Assembly: GCA_037693485.1 (NCBI GenBank)
Contig: CM075346.1
Location: forward strand, 121,384,001 to 121,448,000
Source: Kitagawia praeruptora
Lineage: Eukaryota; Streptophyta; Magnoliopsida; Apiales; Apiaceae
DNA: 64,000 nt
Reading direction: 5' to 3'
Made by a program: the position numbers and the translations under genes. Within the stretch, counting starts at the first letter, position 1, and each line of letters starts with the position of its first letter. Under the pieces are notes generated by a model, which worked only from the letters and a program-made list of their open reading frames with translations, was not told where the DNA came from and did no database searches. Below are positions 21,829 through 35,153 of the stretch, one piece after another.

Positions 21829-21870
<42 letters not shown>

Positions 21871-21893
21871 TATATGTATATATGTCAAGGTTC
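18721..21893. repeat. Tandem unit 1 (type A)
   Basis: A-type markers: ggttatgaattcacaag at about 19575, agcttggcgccaggctc at about 20250 and gtgattctctcttgaactct near 21350. It differs most from the others near its start (longer aatatttaatatgatg variant). It ends in a (GT)n tract at about 21836-21870. Short frames are spurious. Confidence 0.9.
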
Positions 21894-24800
21894 AAGAGAG
21901 AACCTTTTTAAAAATAGAACTGAAAGAACCACTTTATAAAAACATTAATTTTAAAATTAAAAAAAATTATAAATATTTTTATATCTCTACCATGTTTCCA
22001 AAAAATCAATTACAAACAACAATTTGTTTGTAAATATTCCGATGTTAATGTGATGATTTTACTGGTAGAATAAAATGCAGCTTCGGTTTATTGTCTGGAA
22101 CTGAATGGGGCGGAATGGATAATTTTGAACAAGACATAACATTGATCAATAATTTTGAAACTTGTAGGCTAGACTATTGACTATGATGTGCTACGTAATT
22201 ATGACCGACGAAAATTTTTATGCCAAACTATTTATTAGTTTTTTTTTGTTTATTGAGTATCTGTCCGACATGTTGAATGAGACATATAAGTTTTTATATA
22301 TAAAAACTTATGACTTAAGATTTAATATATCACTCACTCAATCAATTTATTATTTCTTTTTTTATTCTTAATATAATTTATCCATTGCGCGAGAAAAAAA
22401 ATTATAAACAAGCTTTTGAGACTTTTTTTGAATTCCAATGAGACTTTTTTACGAAATTAACGAAGTAAAAATTGATCAAGAAACCAAGTTACTAGAAGTA
22501 ATTTATGTGTAGTGCAGTGAAGGCTACACAACATTTCGATCTAGACAGGTAAAATGCTAGTTAACCACATATGTATCATGTAAAAGACCGTTTGTAAATT
22601 TTCAAAAATTAATCTTACATTTAAAACATTTCAAGTGAAAAGGTCGAACAACAAATACAAAAAAAAACATATTTTTTTAAAGTAAAAAAGTCGAACAACA
22701 AATTAAAAAAAATGCATAATTTTTCTACTAAATCACTTTGTTGTAGGTTATGACTTCACAAGTCACAGCTGGTCTTGTTCTACGCGGGGAGACACATACA
22801 TACAAAAATTTGTATGTATAGCTCAAATCTTCCATATTCAAGTTCTCAAATCGCTTTGCACTAGCTATTAAGCCTCCCAACTTATCAGGTACTTTTCCAC
22901 ATCATTCTTTTTCATCTTATTTTTGTCTTTAATTTTTTAATCAACTTAAACTTTTTAATTTGATTGATTTTTAGATTCTTTGTTTTGGTTTAATTGTTGG
23001 GTTTGATTAGTTATAGAAATTATCGATGCCCCCTTGTTTAAATTGGCTTATTAGTTGATTTGAACAATTTATGATGAGTTCTAGGCATTTTTTTAAGTAA
23101 TGATGTTAAGTGTTTGATGAAAGTCCCCTGAGAATTATTTTCCGAAGAAAGTTAATGATATGCGGGTGAATGAATGATTTATTGAAATTGTCTAAGATAC
23201 ACATATGGTATGTGTTAATTGTCTAAGATACACAGCCCATGCCTAAAGGCATAAGAGTAGTGCTATAACTTGTAAACTGTAGCATCATTATAACATAATT
23301 ATTTATCAGATAAACATCTTAAGAAGGCTCTAAATTTGTGCTTAGAGTTTAGATTAGAACAGAAAAGCTCTTAATTGTGCCCTTGAAGAATTATCTCAAC
23401 TCCTTGCATATGTCATGCCAATGCTAGCTTGGAGCCAGGCTCCCACCTAAGATATACCACAATTTATTCATTCTGACAATGATTTTAAAGAGTGATAGTG
23501 TTGTAATTGACTCGTCGATCCATCAAAATTCAAAAGTAACTTAAATACAACCCTCAGGCATGGGACGAAACAAGGAGGTGCGCTATTTGGTGACTAGGGT
23601 GTGCTATGAAGTGCTCGAAAATTTCAAAATATATATGATTTACGATGACTATAGTGAGATCATTAAACATATAATTTATATATATCAGATGTTTTAAACC
23701 TTCAGTTGTCTGAGTTGGTCTAAAGCTCTACATGGAGGTCTATCCTTTGGAACATGTAGCGCGCAACTAAATTTAAATAAAAGCTCCAACTATAACCAAG
23801 TCATGCCAACAAAAGATAAAAAGGAAATTAAGCATTTAAGGCAACAGATAACATGAAAAGAAACGTCAACAATTCTATACAGGCCCCATTTCGTCAATAC
23901 TTGAGCAAACTGACAGAAAGAACATACAGTTGTACATTGATAACCAAAGGGAAGAACTGGATAATTTCAAGAGAAACAAGATACAGAAGCTGCTGTCCCG
24001 GAAGGTTAATTTGTAAGAACCATTCTTGAGGCTTTGGTAGTTGCTGCAGACGAGGCAATTTTTCTGCAATTACATATAATAATAAATCAAGCTATGGTCA
24101 GTAAGAAGAAAGCAAGAGTCACCAATATCATTAATAGAATTTATAAAATTTTAGCTTGCATAGAAAGAATCTAAACAAGACACAATAAGTGATAGCTAAG
24201 CGAATCCTATTACCTAAAGCTTAACAAACCACATTGTTGTTAATGTGAATTTCAAACATTATGTAAGCCAGCACAAGCAAGTCAGTAAAGTATTTACCTA
24301 GAACATCTAAATGATAGCTAGTAAAAGAAATCGGGGGACCATGATAAACATTCGTCAAGATTGAGGAATCAATCCAAGAAATTAATACAGTGAATGGTTA
24401 AACAAAGGTCAGTTGTTGACGTAGAACGGAAGACTAGGATCAACAAACGTTAATCCGTAAAAATAAAATCGAACCCGCGGACGCTAATTCAATTGATAAA
24501 AACGATAAATATACGTATTTTGTGGTGGTTCTCTCTTGAACTCCATATAAGGTGGTTCTCTCTAGAGTGCCACTCTGCATATCTATGTTTATATATATTT
24601 ATATTGGCCATTATTTCATAAAAACTACCCTTATATAAAGAACAATAAAGAAAATCATAGAATATTACATAAAATCGCATTTAGATTCTATTTTCACATC
24701 AAAAATAGTTTTTCATGAATAAAAATACAATCAACAAAAAATTTGAATAAAATATAACATGATTACACATAATTTTATTGTTATAAGAATATATATAGGA

Positions 24801-25002
24801 TTCTATACTGGATTTTATGTAACATTTGATATTTAAATTTAGATTAAATTTTTACGTTAGATTTGATTCCTTAAGTTTAATTGTTGTTATAATTTTTGAT
24901 TCTTATCTTGACAAATCATTTTTTTATCAAAAATAAAGTACTATGATGGTGTTAGCTATTGTTCTTTATATAAGATGTTTTTTATAGAGTGTAACTCATG
25001 TA

Positions 25003-25042
<40 letters not shown>

Positions 25043-25055
25043 CATATATATATAT
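21894..25055. repeat. Tandem unit 2 (type B)
   Basis: B-type markers: ggttatgacttcacaag at about 22750, agcttggagccaggctc at about 23425 and gtggttctctcttgaactcc near 24530. It ends in a (GT)n(TA)n tract. No coding sequence is supported. Confidence 0.9.
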
Positions 25056-28000
25056 GTCAAGGTTCAAGAGAGAACCCTTTTAAAAATAGAACTGAGAGAA
25101 CCACTTTAAAACATTAATTTTAAAATTAAAAAAAATTATAAATATTTTTATATCTCTACCATCTTTCCAAAAAATCAATTACAAACAACAATTTGTTTGT
25201 GAATATTCCGATGTTAATGTGATGATTTTACTGGTAGAATAAAATGCAGCTTCGGTTTATTGTCTGGAACTGAATGGGGCGGAATGGATAATTTTGAAAA
25301 AGACATAACATTGATCAATAATTTTGAAACTTGTAGGCTAGACTATTTACTATGATGTGCTACGTAATTATGATCGACGAAAATTTTTATGCCAAACTAT
25401 TTATTAGTTTTTTTTCTGTTTATTAAGTATCTGTCCGATATGTTGAATGAGACATATAAGTTTTTATATATAAAAGCTTATGACTTAAGATTTAATATAT
25501 CACTCACTCAATCAATTTATTATTTCTTTTTATTATTCTTAATATAATTTATCCATTGCGCAAGAAAAAAATTATAAACAAGCTTTTGAGACTTTTTTTG
25601 AATTCCAACGAGACTTTTTTATGAAATTAACGAAGTAAAAACTAAACAAGAAACCAAGTTACTAGAAGTAATTTATGTGTAGTGCAGTGAAGGCTACACA
25701 ACATTTCGATCTAGACAGGTAAAATGCTAGTTAACCACATATGTATCATGTAAAAGACCGTTTGTAAATTTTCAAAAATTAATCTTACATTTAAAACATT
25801 TTAAGTAAAAAGGTCGAAAGACAAATAAAAAAAACATATTTTTTTAAAGTAAAAAAGTCGAACAACAAATAAAAAAATACATAATTTTTCTACTAAATCA
25901 CTTTGTTGTAGGTTATGAATTCACAAGTCACAGCTGGTCTTGTTCTACGCGGGGAGACACATACATACAAAAATTTGTATGTATAGCTCAAATCTTCCAT
26001 ATCCAAGTTCTCAAATCGCTTTGCACTAGCTATTAAGCCTCCCAACTTATCAGGTACTTTTCCACTTCATTCTTTTTCATCTTATTTTTGTCTTTAATTC
26101 TTTAATCAACTTAAACTTTTTAATTTGACTGATTTTTAGATTCTTTGTTTTGGTTTAATTGTTGGGTTTGATTAGTTATAGAAATTATCGATGCCCCCTT
26201 GTTTAAATTGGCTTATTAGTTGATTTGAACAATTTATGATGAGTTCTAGGCATTTGTTTAAGTAATGATGTTAAGTGTTTGATGAAAGTCCCCTGAGAAT
26301 TATTTTCCGAAGAAAGTTAATGATAAGCGGGTGAATGAATGATTTATTGAAATTGTCTAAGATACACATATGGTATAGTGTTAATTGTCTAAGATACACA
26401 GCACATGCCTAAAGGCATAAGAGTAGTGCTATAACCTGTAAACTGTAGCATCATTATAACATAATTATTTATCGGATAAACATCTTAAGAATGCTCGAAA
26501 TTTGTGCTTAGAGTTTAGATTAGAACAGAAAAGCTCTTAATTGTGCCCTTGAAGAATTATCTTAACTCCTTGCATATGTCATGCCAATGCTAGCTTGGCG
26601 CCAGGCTCCCACCTAGGATAAACCACAATATATTCATTCTGACAATGATTTTAAAGAGTGATAGTGTTGTAATTGACTCGCCGATCCATCAAAATTAAAA
26701 AGTAACTTAAATACAACCCTCAGGCAAGGGACGAAACAAGGAAGTGTGCTATTTGGTGACTAGGGTGTGCTATGAAGTGCTCGAAAATTTCAAAATATAT
26801 ATGATTTACGATGACTATAGTGAGATCATTAAACATATAATTTATATATATCAGATGTTTAAACCTTCAGCTGTCTGAGTTGGTCTAAAGCTCTACATGG
26901 AGGTCTATCATTTGGAACATGTAGCGCACAACTAAATTTAAATAAAAGCTCCAACTATAACCAAGTCATGCCAACAAAAGACAAAAAGGAAATCAAGCAT
27001 TTAAGACAACAGATAGCATGAAAAGAGAAGTCAACAATTCTGTACAGGCCCCATTTCCAATACTTGAGCAAAATGGCAGAAAGAACATACAGTTGTACAT
27101 TGATAACCAAAGGGAAGAACTGGATAATTTCAAGAGAAACAAGATACAGAAGCTGCTGTCCCGGAAGGTTTATTTGTAAGAACCATTCTTGAGGCTTTGG
27201 TAGTTGCTGCAGACGAGGCAATTTTTCTGCAACTACATATAATAATAAGTCAAGCTCTGCTCAGTAAGAAGAAAACTAGAGTCACCAATATCATTAATAG
27301 AATTTATGAAATTTTAGCTAGCATAAAAAGAATCTAAACAAGACACAATAAGTGATAGCTAAGCGAATCCCATTACCTAAACCTTAACAAGCCACATTGT
27401 TGTTGTTAATGTGGACTTCAAACATTATGTAATCCAGCTCAAGCAAGTCAGTAAAGTATTTACCTAGAACATCTAAATGATAGCTAGTAAAAGAAATCGG
27501 GGGACCATGATAAACATTCGTCAAGATTGAGGAATCAATCCAAGAAATTAATACAGTGAATGGTAAAACAAAGGTCAGTTGTTGACGTAGAACGGAAGAC
27601 TAGGATCAACAAACGTTAATCCGTAAAAATAAAATCGAACCCGCGGACGCTAATTCTATTGATAAAAAAGATAAATATACATACTTTTTGGTGATTCTCT
27701 CTTGAACTCTATATAAGGTGGTTCTCTCTAAAGTGCCACACTGCATATCTATGTTTATATATATTTATATAGGCCATTATTTCATAAAAACTACCCTTAT
27801 ATAAAGAACAATAAAGAAAATCATAGAATATTACATAAAATCGCATTTAGATTCTATTTTCACATCAAAAATAGTTTTTCATGAATAAAAATACAATCAA
27901 CAAAAAAATTGAATAAAATATAACATGATTACACATAATTTTATTGTTATAAGAATATATATATGATTCTATACTGGATTTTATGTAACATTTGTTATTT

Positions 28001-28192
28001 AAATTTAGATGAGATTTTTACGTTAGATTTGATTCATTAAGTTTAATTGTTGTTATAATTTGTGATTATTATCATAACAAATCGTTTTTTATCAAAAATA
28101 AAGTACTATGATGGTGTTAGCTATTGTTCTTTATATAAGATGTTTTTTTATAGAGTGTAACTAATGCATGTATATGTGTGTGTGTGTCTATA

Positions 28193-28257
<65 letters not shown>
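25056..28257. repeat. Tandem unit 3 (type A)
   Basis: Carries the A-type markers (gaattcacaag at about 25917, ttggcgccagg at about 26595). It ends in a long compound microsatellite of ATAC and TA repeats at about 28195-28257, the longest of the junction tracts. The 88-codon minus frame at 26955-27221 covers the exon-like block discussed under findings. Confidence 0.9.
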
Positions 28258-28260
<3 letters not shown>

Positions 28261-31200
28261 AAGGTTCAAGAGAGAACCTTTTTAAAAATAGAACTGAAAG
28301 AACCACTTTAAAACGTTAATTTTAAAATTAAAAAAAATTATAAATATTTTTATATCTCTACCATGTTTCCAAAAAATCAATTACAAACAACAATTTGTTT
28401 GTAAATATTCCGATGTTAATGTGATGATTTTACTGGTAGAATAAAATGCAGCTTCGGTTTATTGTCTGGAACTGAATGGGGCGGAATGGATAATTTTGAA
28501 CAAGACATAACATTGATCAATAATTTTGAAACTTGTAGGCTAGACTATTGACTATGATGTGCTACGTAATTATGACCGACGAAAATTTTTATGCCAAATT
28601 ATTTATTAGTTTTTTTTTTATTGATTATCTGTCCGACATGTTGAATGAGACATATAAGTTTTTATATATAAAAACTTATGACTTAAGATTTAATATATCA
28701 CTCAATCAATTTATTATTTCTTTTTTTATTCTTAATATAATTTATCCATTGCGCGAGAAAAAAATTATAAACAAGCTTTTGAGACTTTTTTGAATTCCAA
28801 CGAGACTTTTTTACGAAATTAACGAAGTAAAAACTGAACAAGAAACCAAGTTACTAGAAGTAATTTATGTGTAGTGCAGTGAAGGCTACACAACATTTCG
28901 ATCTAGACAGGTAAAATGCTAGTTAACCACATATGTATCATGTAAAAGACCGTTTGTAAATTTTCAAAAATTAATCTTACATTTAAAACATTTTAAGTAA
29001 AAAGGTCGAACAACAAATACAAAAAAAAACATATTTTTTTAAAGTAAAAAAGTCGAACAACAAATTCAAAAAAATACATAATTTTTCTACTAAATCACTT
29101 TGTTGTAGGTTATGACTTCACAAGTTACAGCTGGTCTTGTTCTACGCGGGGAGACACATACATACAAAAATTTGTATGTATAACTCAAATCTTCCATATT
29201 CAAGTTCTCAAATCGCTTTGCACTAGCTATTAAGCCTCCCAACTTATCAGGTACTTTTCCACTTCATTCTTTTTCATCTTATTTTTGTCTTTAATTTTTT
29301 AATCAACTTAAACTTTTTAATTTGATTGATTTTTAGATTCTTTGTTTTGGTTTAATTATTGGGTTTGATTAGTTATAGAAATTATCGATGCCCCCTTGTT
29401 TAAATTGGCTTATTAGTTGATTTGAACAATTTATGATGAGTTCTAGGCATTTGTTTAAGTAATGATGTTAAGTGTTTGATGAAAGTCGCCTGAGAATTAT
29501 TTTCCGAAGAAAGTTAATGATATGCGGGTGAATGAATGATTTATTGAAATTGTCTAAGATACACATATGGTATGGTGTTAATTGTCTAAGATACACAGCC
29601 CATGCCTAAAGGCATAAGAGTAGTGCTATAACTTGTAAACTGTAGCATCATTATAACATAATTATTTATCAGATAAACATCTTAAGAAGGCTCGAAATTT
29701 GTGCTTAGAGTTTAGATTAGAACAGAAAAGCTCTTAATTGTGCCCTTGAAGAATTATCTCAACTCCTTGCATATTTCATGCCAATGCTAGCTTGGAGCCA
29801 GGCTCCCACCTAGGATATACCACAATATATTCATTCTGACAATGATTTTAAAGAGTGATAGTGTTGTAATTGACTCGTCGATCCATCAAAATTCAAAAGT
29901 AACTTAAATACAACCCTCAGGCATGGGACGAAACAAGGAGGTGCGCTATTTGGTGACTAGGGTGTGCTCGAAAATTTCAAAATATATATGATTTACGATG
30001 ACTATAGTGAGATCATTAAACATTTAATTTATATATATCAGATGTTTTAAACCTTAAGTTGTCTGAGTTGTTCTAAAGCTCTACATGGAGGTCTATCCTT
30101 TGGAACAGGTAGCGCGCAACTAAATTTAAATAAAAGCTCCAACTATAACCAAGTCATTCCAACAAAAGACAAAAAGGAAATCAAGCATTTAAGGCAACAG
30201 ATAACATGAAAAGAAACGTCAATAATTCTGTACAGGCCCCATTTCGTCAATACTTGAGCAAACTGACAGAAAGAACATACAGTTGTACATTGATAACCAA
30301 AGGGAAGAACTGGATAATTTCAAGAGAAACAAGATACAGAAGCTGCTATCCCGGAAGGTTTATTTGTAAGAACCATTCTTGAGGCTTTGGTAGTTGCTGC
30401 AGACGAGGCAATTTTTCTGCAATTACATATAATAATAAATCAAGCTCTGGTCAGTAAGAAGAAAGCAAGAGTCACCAATATCATTAATAGAATTTATGAA
30501 ATTTTAGCTTGCATAGAAAGAATCTAAACAAGACAAAATAAATGATAGCTAAGCGAATCCTATTACATAAAGCTTAACAAGCCACATTGTTGTTAATGTG
30601 GATTTCAAACATTATGTAAGCCAGCTCAAGCAAGTTAGTAAAGTATTTACCTAGAACATCTAAATGATAGCTAGTAAAAGAAATCGGGGGACCATGATAA
30701 ACATTCGTCAAGATTGAGGAATCAATCCAAGAAATTAATACAGTGAATGGTTAAACAAAGGTCAGTTGTTGACGTAGAACGGAAGACTAGGATCAACAAA
30801 TGTTAATCTGTAAAAATAAAATCGAACCCGCGGACGCTAATTCAATTGATAAAAAAAGATAAATATACGTATTTTGTGGTGGTTCTCTCTTGAACTCTAT
30901 ATAAGGTGGTTCTCTCTAGAGTGCCACCCTGCATATCTATGTTTATATATATTTATATAGGCCATTATTTCATAAAAACTTCCTTTATATAGAATATTAA
31001 AGAAAATCATAGAATATTACATAAAATCGCATTTAGATTATATTTTCACATTAAAAATAGTTTTTCATGAATAAAAATAGAATCAACAAAAAATTTGAAT
31101 AAAATATAACATGATTACACATGATTTTATTGTTATAAGAATATACATAGGATTCTATACTGGATTTTATGTAACATTTGATATTTAAATTTAGATGAGA

Positions 31201-31390
31201 TTTTTACGTTAGATTTGATTCCTTAAGTTTAATTGTTGTTATAATTTTTTATTCTTATCATAACAAATCATTTTTTATCAAAAATAAAGTACTATGATGG
31301 TGTTAGATTTTGTTCTTTATATAAGATGTTTTTTATAGAGTGTAACTCATGTATGTATGTGTGTGTGTGTGTGTGTATACATATATATAT
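28258..31390. repeat. Tandem unit 4 (type B)
   Basis: B-type markers: gacttcacaagttac at about 29110 and ttggagccagg at about 29793. It lacks a short segment (atgaagtgctc) after tggtgactagggtgtgctcg. It ends in a short (GT)n tract at about 31360. Confidence 0.9.
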
Positions 31391-34300
31391 GTCAAGGTTC
31401 AAGAGAGAACCCTTTTAAAAATAGAACTGAGAGAACCACTTTAAAACATTAATTTTAAAATTTAAAAAAATTATAAATATTTTTATATCTCTACCATGTT
31501 TCCAAAAAATCAATTACAAACGACAATTTGTTTGTAAATATTCCGATGTTAATGTGATGATTTTACTGGTAGAATAAAATGCAGCTTCGGTTTATTGTCT
31601 GGAACTGAATGGGGCGGAATGGATAATTTTGAACAAGACATAACATTGATCAATAATTTTGAAACTTGTAGGCTTGACTATTTACTATGATGTGCTACGT
31701 AATTATGATCGACGAAAATTTTTATGCCAAACTATTTATTAGTTTTTTTTTGTTTATTGAGTATCTGTCCGACATGTTGAATGAGACATATAAGTTTTTA
31801 TATATAAAAACTTATGACTTAAGATTTAATATATCACTCACTCAATCAATTTATTATTTCTTTTTATTATTCTTAATATAATTTATCCATTGTGCAAGAA
31901 AAAAATTATAAACAAGCTTTTGAGACTTTTTTTGAATTCCAACGAGACTTTTTTATGAAATTAACGAAGTAAAAACTAAACAAGAAACCAAGTTACTAGA
32001 AGTAATTTATGTGTAGTGCAGTGAAGGCTACACAACATTTCGATCTAGACAGGTAAAATGCTAGTTAACCACATATGTATCATGTAAAAGACCGTTTGTA
32101 AATTTTCAAAAATTAATCTTACATTTAAAACATTTTAAGTAAAAAGGTCGAACAACAAATACAAAAAAACATATTTTTTTAAGTAAAAAAGTCGAACAAC
32201 AAATAAAAGAATACATAATTTTTCTACTAAATCACTTTGTTGTAGGTTATGAATTCAAAAGTCACAGCTGGTCTTGTTCTACGCGGGGAGACACATACAT
32301 ACAAAAATTTGTATGTATAGCTCAAATCTTCCATATTCAAGTTCTCAAATCGCTTTGCACTAGCTATTAAGCCTCCCAACTTATCAGGTACTTTTCCACT
32401 TCATTCTTTTTCATCTTATTTTTGTCTTTAATTCTTTAATCAACTTAAACTTTTTAATTTGACTGATTTTTAGATTCTTTGTTTTGGTTTAATTGTTGGG
32501 TTTGATTAGTTATAGAAATTATCGATGCCCCCTTGTTTAAATTGGCTTATTAGTTGATTTGAACAATTTATGATGAGTTCTAGGCATTTTTTTAAGTAAT
32601 GATGTTAAGTGTTTGATGAAAGTCCCTTGAGAATTATTTTCCGAAGAAAGTTAATGATAAGCGGGTGAATGAATGATTTATTGAAATTGTCTAAGATACA
32701 CATATGGTATAGTGTTAATTGTCTAAGATACACAGCACATGCCTAAAGGCATAAGAGTAGTGCTATAACCTGTAAACTGTAGCATCATTATAACATAACT
32801 AGCTTCGTTACCCGTGCAAGGCACGGGGATATTATAGCTTTATTGTGAAATTTTGTTTTTTATTATTTGTGATCATGAATATTCTTCAATTTGTTGCAAT
32901 GTTACCTAAATATAGATTAACTTACTCTTTTTTCAAGTGCTCTCGCTTTCTAACAGGTTGTGTCCAAAATATTCTAATATCCATTCAATTAGTCATATAG
33001 TTCAATGATTTTAGCTATAAATTTAAATTCTTTATACTTAGAACTGGATGTCACAGTTTCGATTCTTGAAAATGTGAAGATTAACTAACGTTTTCATAGC
33101 ATTTGACTTTAGGGGGATTTTAGAGTTAAATCATAGAAAATTGGAAGGCATAAATGTGAAATGATATTAAATAAAATGTGGAATATTGTGATATTTTGGA
33201 TTTTAGTAGTTCGAATTTGTAGCCGTGAACACCTTTCAATTTGTAGCGGTGTAGCCTAAATATAGCTTAGCAACTCTCTTCTCGAGAGCTTCATTTTCAA
33301 CATGAATTGTCTAAGATTTATAATATCTATTAAAATAGTCATCTAATTCAATGTTTTCAGTTGTGAATTTAAATTCACTTTATTCAGAACTGAGAATCTA
33401 AATCTGATTACTCGCTATGAACTTTTAAATAGTATATTTTATTACAAATTAGACTAATACATTAAATACTATTATTACTAAAATATATATATGTTTAATA
33501 TTCTTGTTATTCACAAGCTTAATTCCTAATCGTGAACACAATCGTTTAGTTCCGATTCTCGAGTTTTATAAGTATTTCTATACAATTATTATTCATATAT
33601 TGGCGTAATTATATAATAATTTATCCAAAAATTTTAATCTAAATATATGCACCAATATAAATTATTAAAAGTTAATGGCTATTATTAGTTTGTTGTAATT
33701 AATTACGTAATATTAAAGTAGATATTAAATAATCATATTGAATATAAGTTTATTAAATGATATAACTTTGCCGGGAATAAAATGTGACATGTTATGGTAT
33801 ATACGGAGTATCTAAGTTCACTACATATCATGTATCACTAATTTATACTAAACTATAACATATAAAATATCTTAGAAATTAAAATACCAAATATTCTTCA
33901 TCCATCACGCGACTTACATAGCATATTTATGATTTACAACACAAGTGATTGGTTAGCCTAGTGGTAAGGTGATGTGCATATGAATGGAAAGACTTATGTT
34001 CGATTTTCCACAACAATAACTTTTTGGAAAAAGACTAAATGGATTAAAATGCAGGGCTAAAATAGTAACTTTGCAAGGAATAAAATGTGACATGTTGTGG
34101 TATCATATTTATGATTTACAACACAAGTGATTGGTTAGCCTAGTGGTAAGGTGATGTGCATATGAATGGAAAGACTTATGTTCGATTCTCCACAATAATA
34201 ACTTTTTGGAAAAAGACTAAATGGATTAAAATGCAGGGTTAAAATAGTAACTTTGCAAGGAATAAAATGTGACATGTTGTGGTATTATATATATAATAGA

Positions 34301-34841
34301 TTATTTATCAGATAAACATTTTAAGAAGGCTCGAAATTTGTGCTTAGAGTTTAGATTAGAACAGAAAAGCTCTTAATTGTGCCCTTGAAGAATTATCTCA
34401 ACTCCTTGCATATGTCATGCCAATGCTAGCTTGGCGCCAGGCTCCCACCTAGGATAAACCACAATATATTCATTCTTACAATGATTTTAAAGAGTTATAG
34501 TGTTGTAATTGACTCGTCGATCCATCAAAATTCAAAAGTAACTTAAATACAACCCTCAGGCAAGGGACGAAACAAGGAGGTGCGCTATTTGGTGACTAGG
34601 GTGTGCTATGAAGTGCTCGAAAATTTCAAAATATATATGATTTACGATGACTATAGTGAGATCATTAAACATATAATTTATATATATCATATGTTTTAAA
34701 CCTTCAGTAATTATGATGTGCTACGTAATTATGACCGACGAAAATTTGTATGCCAAACTATTTACTAGTTTTTTTCTGTTTATTGAGTATGTGTCCGACA
34801 TGTTGAATGAGACATATAAGTTTTTATATATAAAAAATGTA
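31391..34841. repeat. Tandem unit 5 (type A), with Helitron, fused to a partial unit
   Basis: A-type markers are present (gaattcaaaag at about 32250, ttggcgccagg at about 34433). The unit is split by the Helitron at 32799-34300. At about 34707, after aaaccttcag, it jumps to taattatgatgtgctacg, a position about 290 bp into another unit, and then leaves the repeat at about 34841. Confidence 0.88.
32799..34300 (-). mobile_element. Non-autonomous Helitron inserted in tandem unit 5
   Basis: On the minus strand it runs from TCTATTATATATATAATACC to a tail with the hairpin CCGTGC-CTT-GCACGG and a terminal CTAG. It lies between A and T of aacataa/ttatttatc, the exact uninterrupted site present in the other four units. 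Size 1502 bp. It carries no Rep/helicase. It contains two direct copies (about 182 bp apart) of a segment with tRNA-like box A and box B motifs at about 33953-34007 and 34135-34190. Confidence 0.93.
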
Positions 34842-35153
34842 TGAATTTTATTAACATCTAATAGTATTGATCTCCACAATTATGTGATAAGTATTTTCAT
34901 TAATTTTCTGGCTGCTATATGTATCACTTCTCTGGCAATTAATTGTTCACAAGTCATTACATTAATTCAAAAGTAAACATATGTTTGTTTACCTGGTCAT
35001 CTCTATATATGTTCAATATATCGAATCAAGTATGTTATATGTTCTATGTATTCTCTATTATTTGACAAATTAACCAAATTAATCTGTTTTGGTTATAAGT
35101 AGATACCTTAATATTGGGTCTGTTACTGGAGCTAAGCTGGCAAATCACGATAT
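34842..35153. other. Spacer between array and candidate gene
   Basis: AT-rich, no repeat recognised. It may contain the promoter or an upstream non-coding exon of the gene that follows; nothing decisive is seen. Confidence 0.35.

Larger units (their letters stand above)
18721..34841. repeat. Tandem array of a ~3.16-kb unit, five copies plus a partial sixth
   Basis: Each copy starts gtcaaggttcaagagagaac. Starts are at 18721, 21894, 25056, 28258 and 31391, giving unit lengths of 3173, 3162, 3202 and 3133 bp. Landmarks recur in the same order in each unit: ggaactgaatggggcggaat, ttctacgcggggagacacat, aaatcgggggaccatgataa, then ggttctctctagagtgccac and a GT/TA microsatellite. Copies 1, 3 and 5 share variants that differ from 2 and 4, so the array is A-B-A-B-A. 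Copy 5 carries a Helitron. The array ends in a deletion junction at about 34707 followed by about 130 bp of a sixth copy. The left end and the inner ttctctcttgaactctatat motif form a weak inverted pair, so the unit may derive from a DNA transposon. No intact gene. Confidence 0.95.

Noticed and set aside
22177..22371. Short frames (MTMMCYVIMTDENFYAK) recurring in tandem units
   Set aside because: Present because the units repeat; start and end differ between copies and there is no codon-like conservation.
33953..34007. Functional tRNA gene
   Set aside because: Box A-like and box B-like words are present, but no cloverleaf or anticodon arm could be drawn; kept only as a tRNA-like motif.
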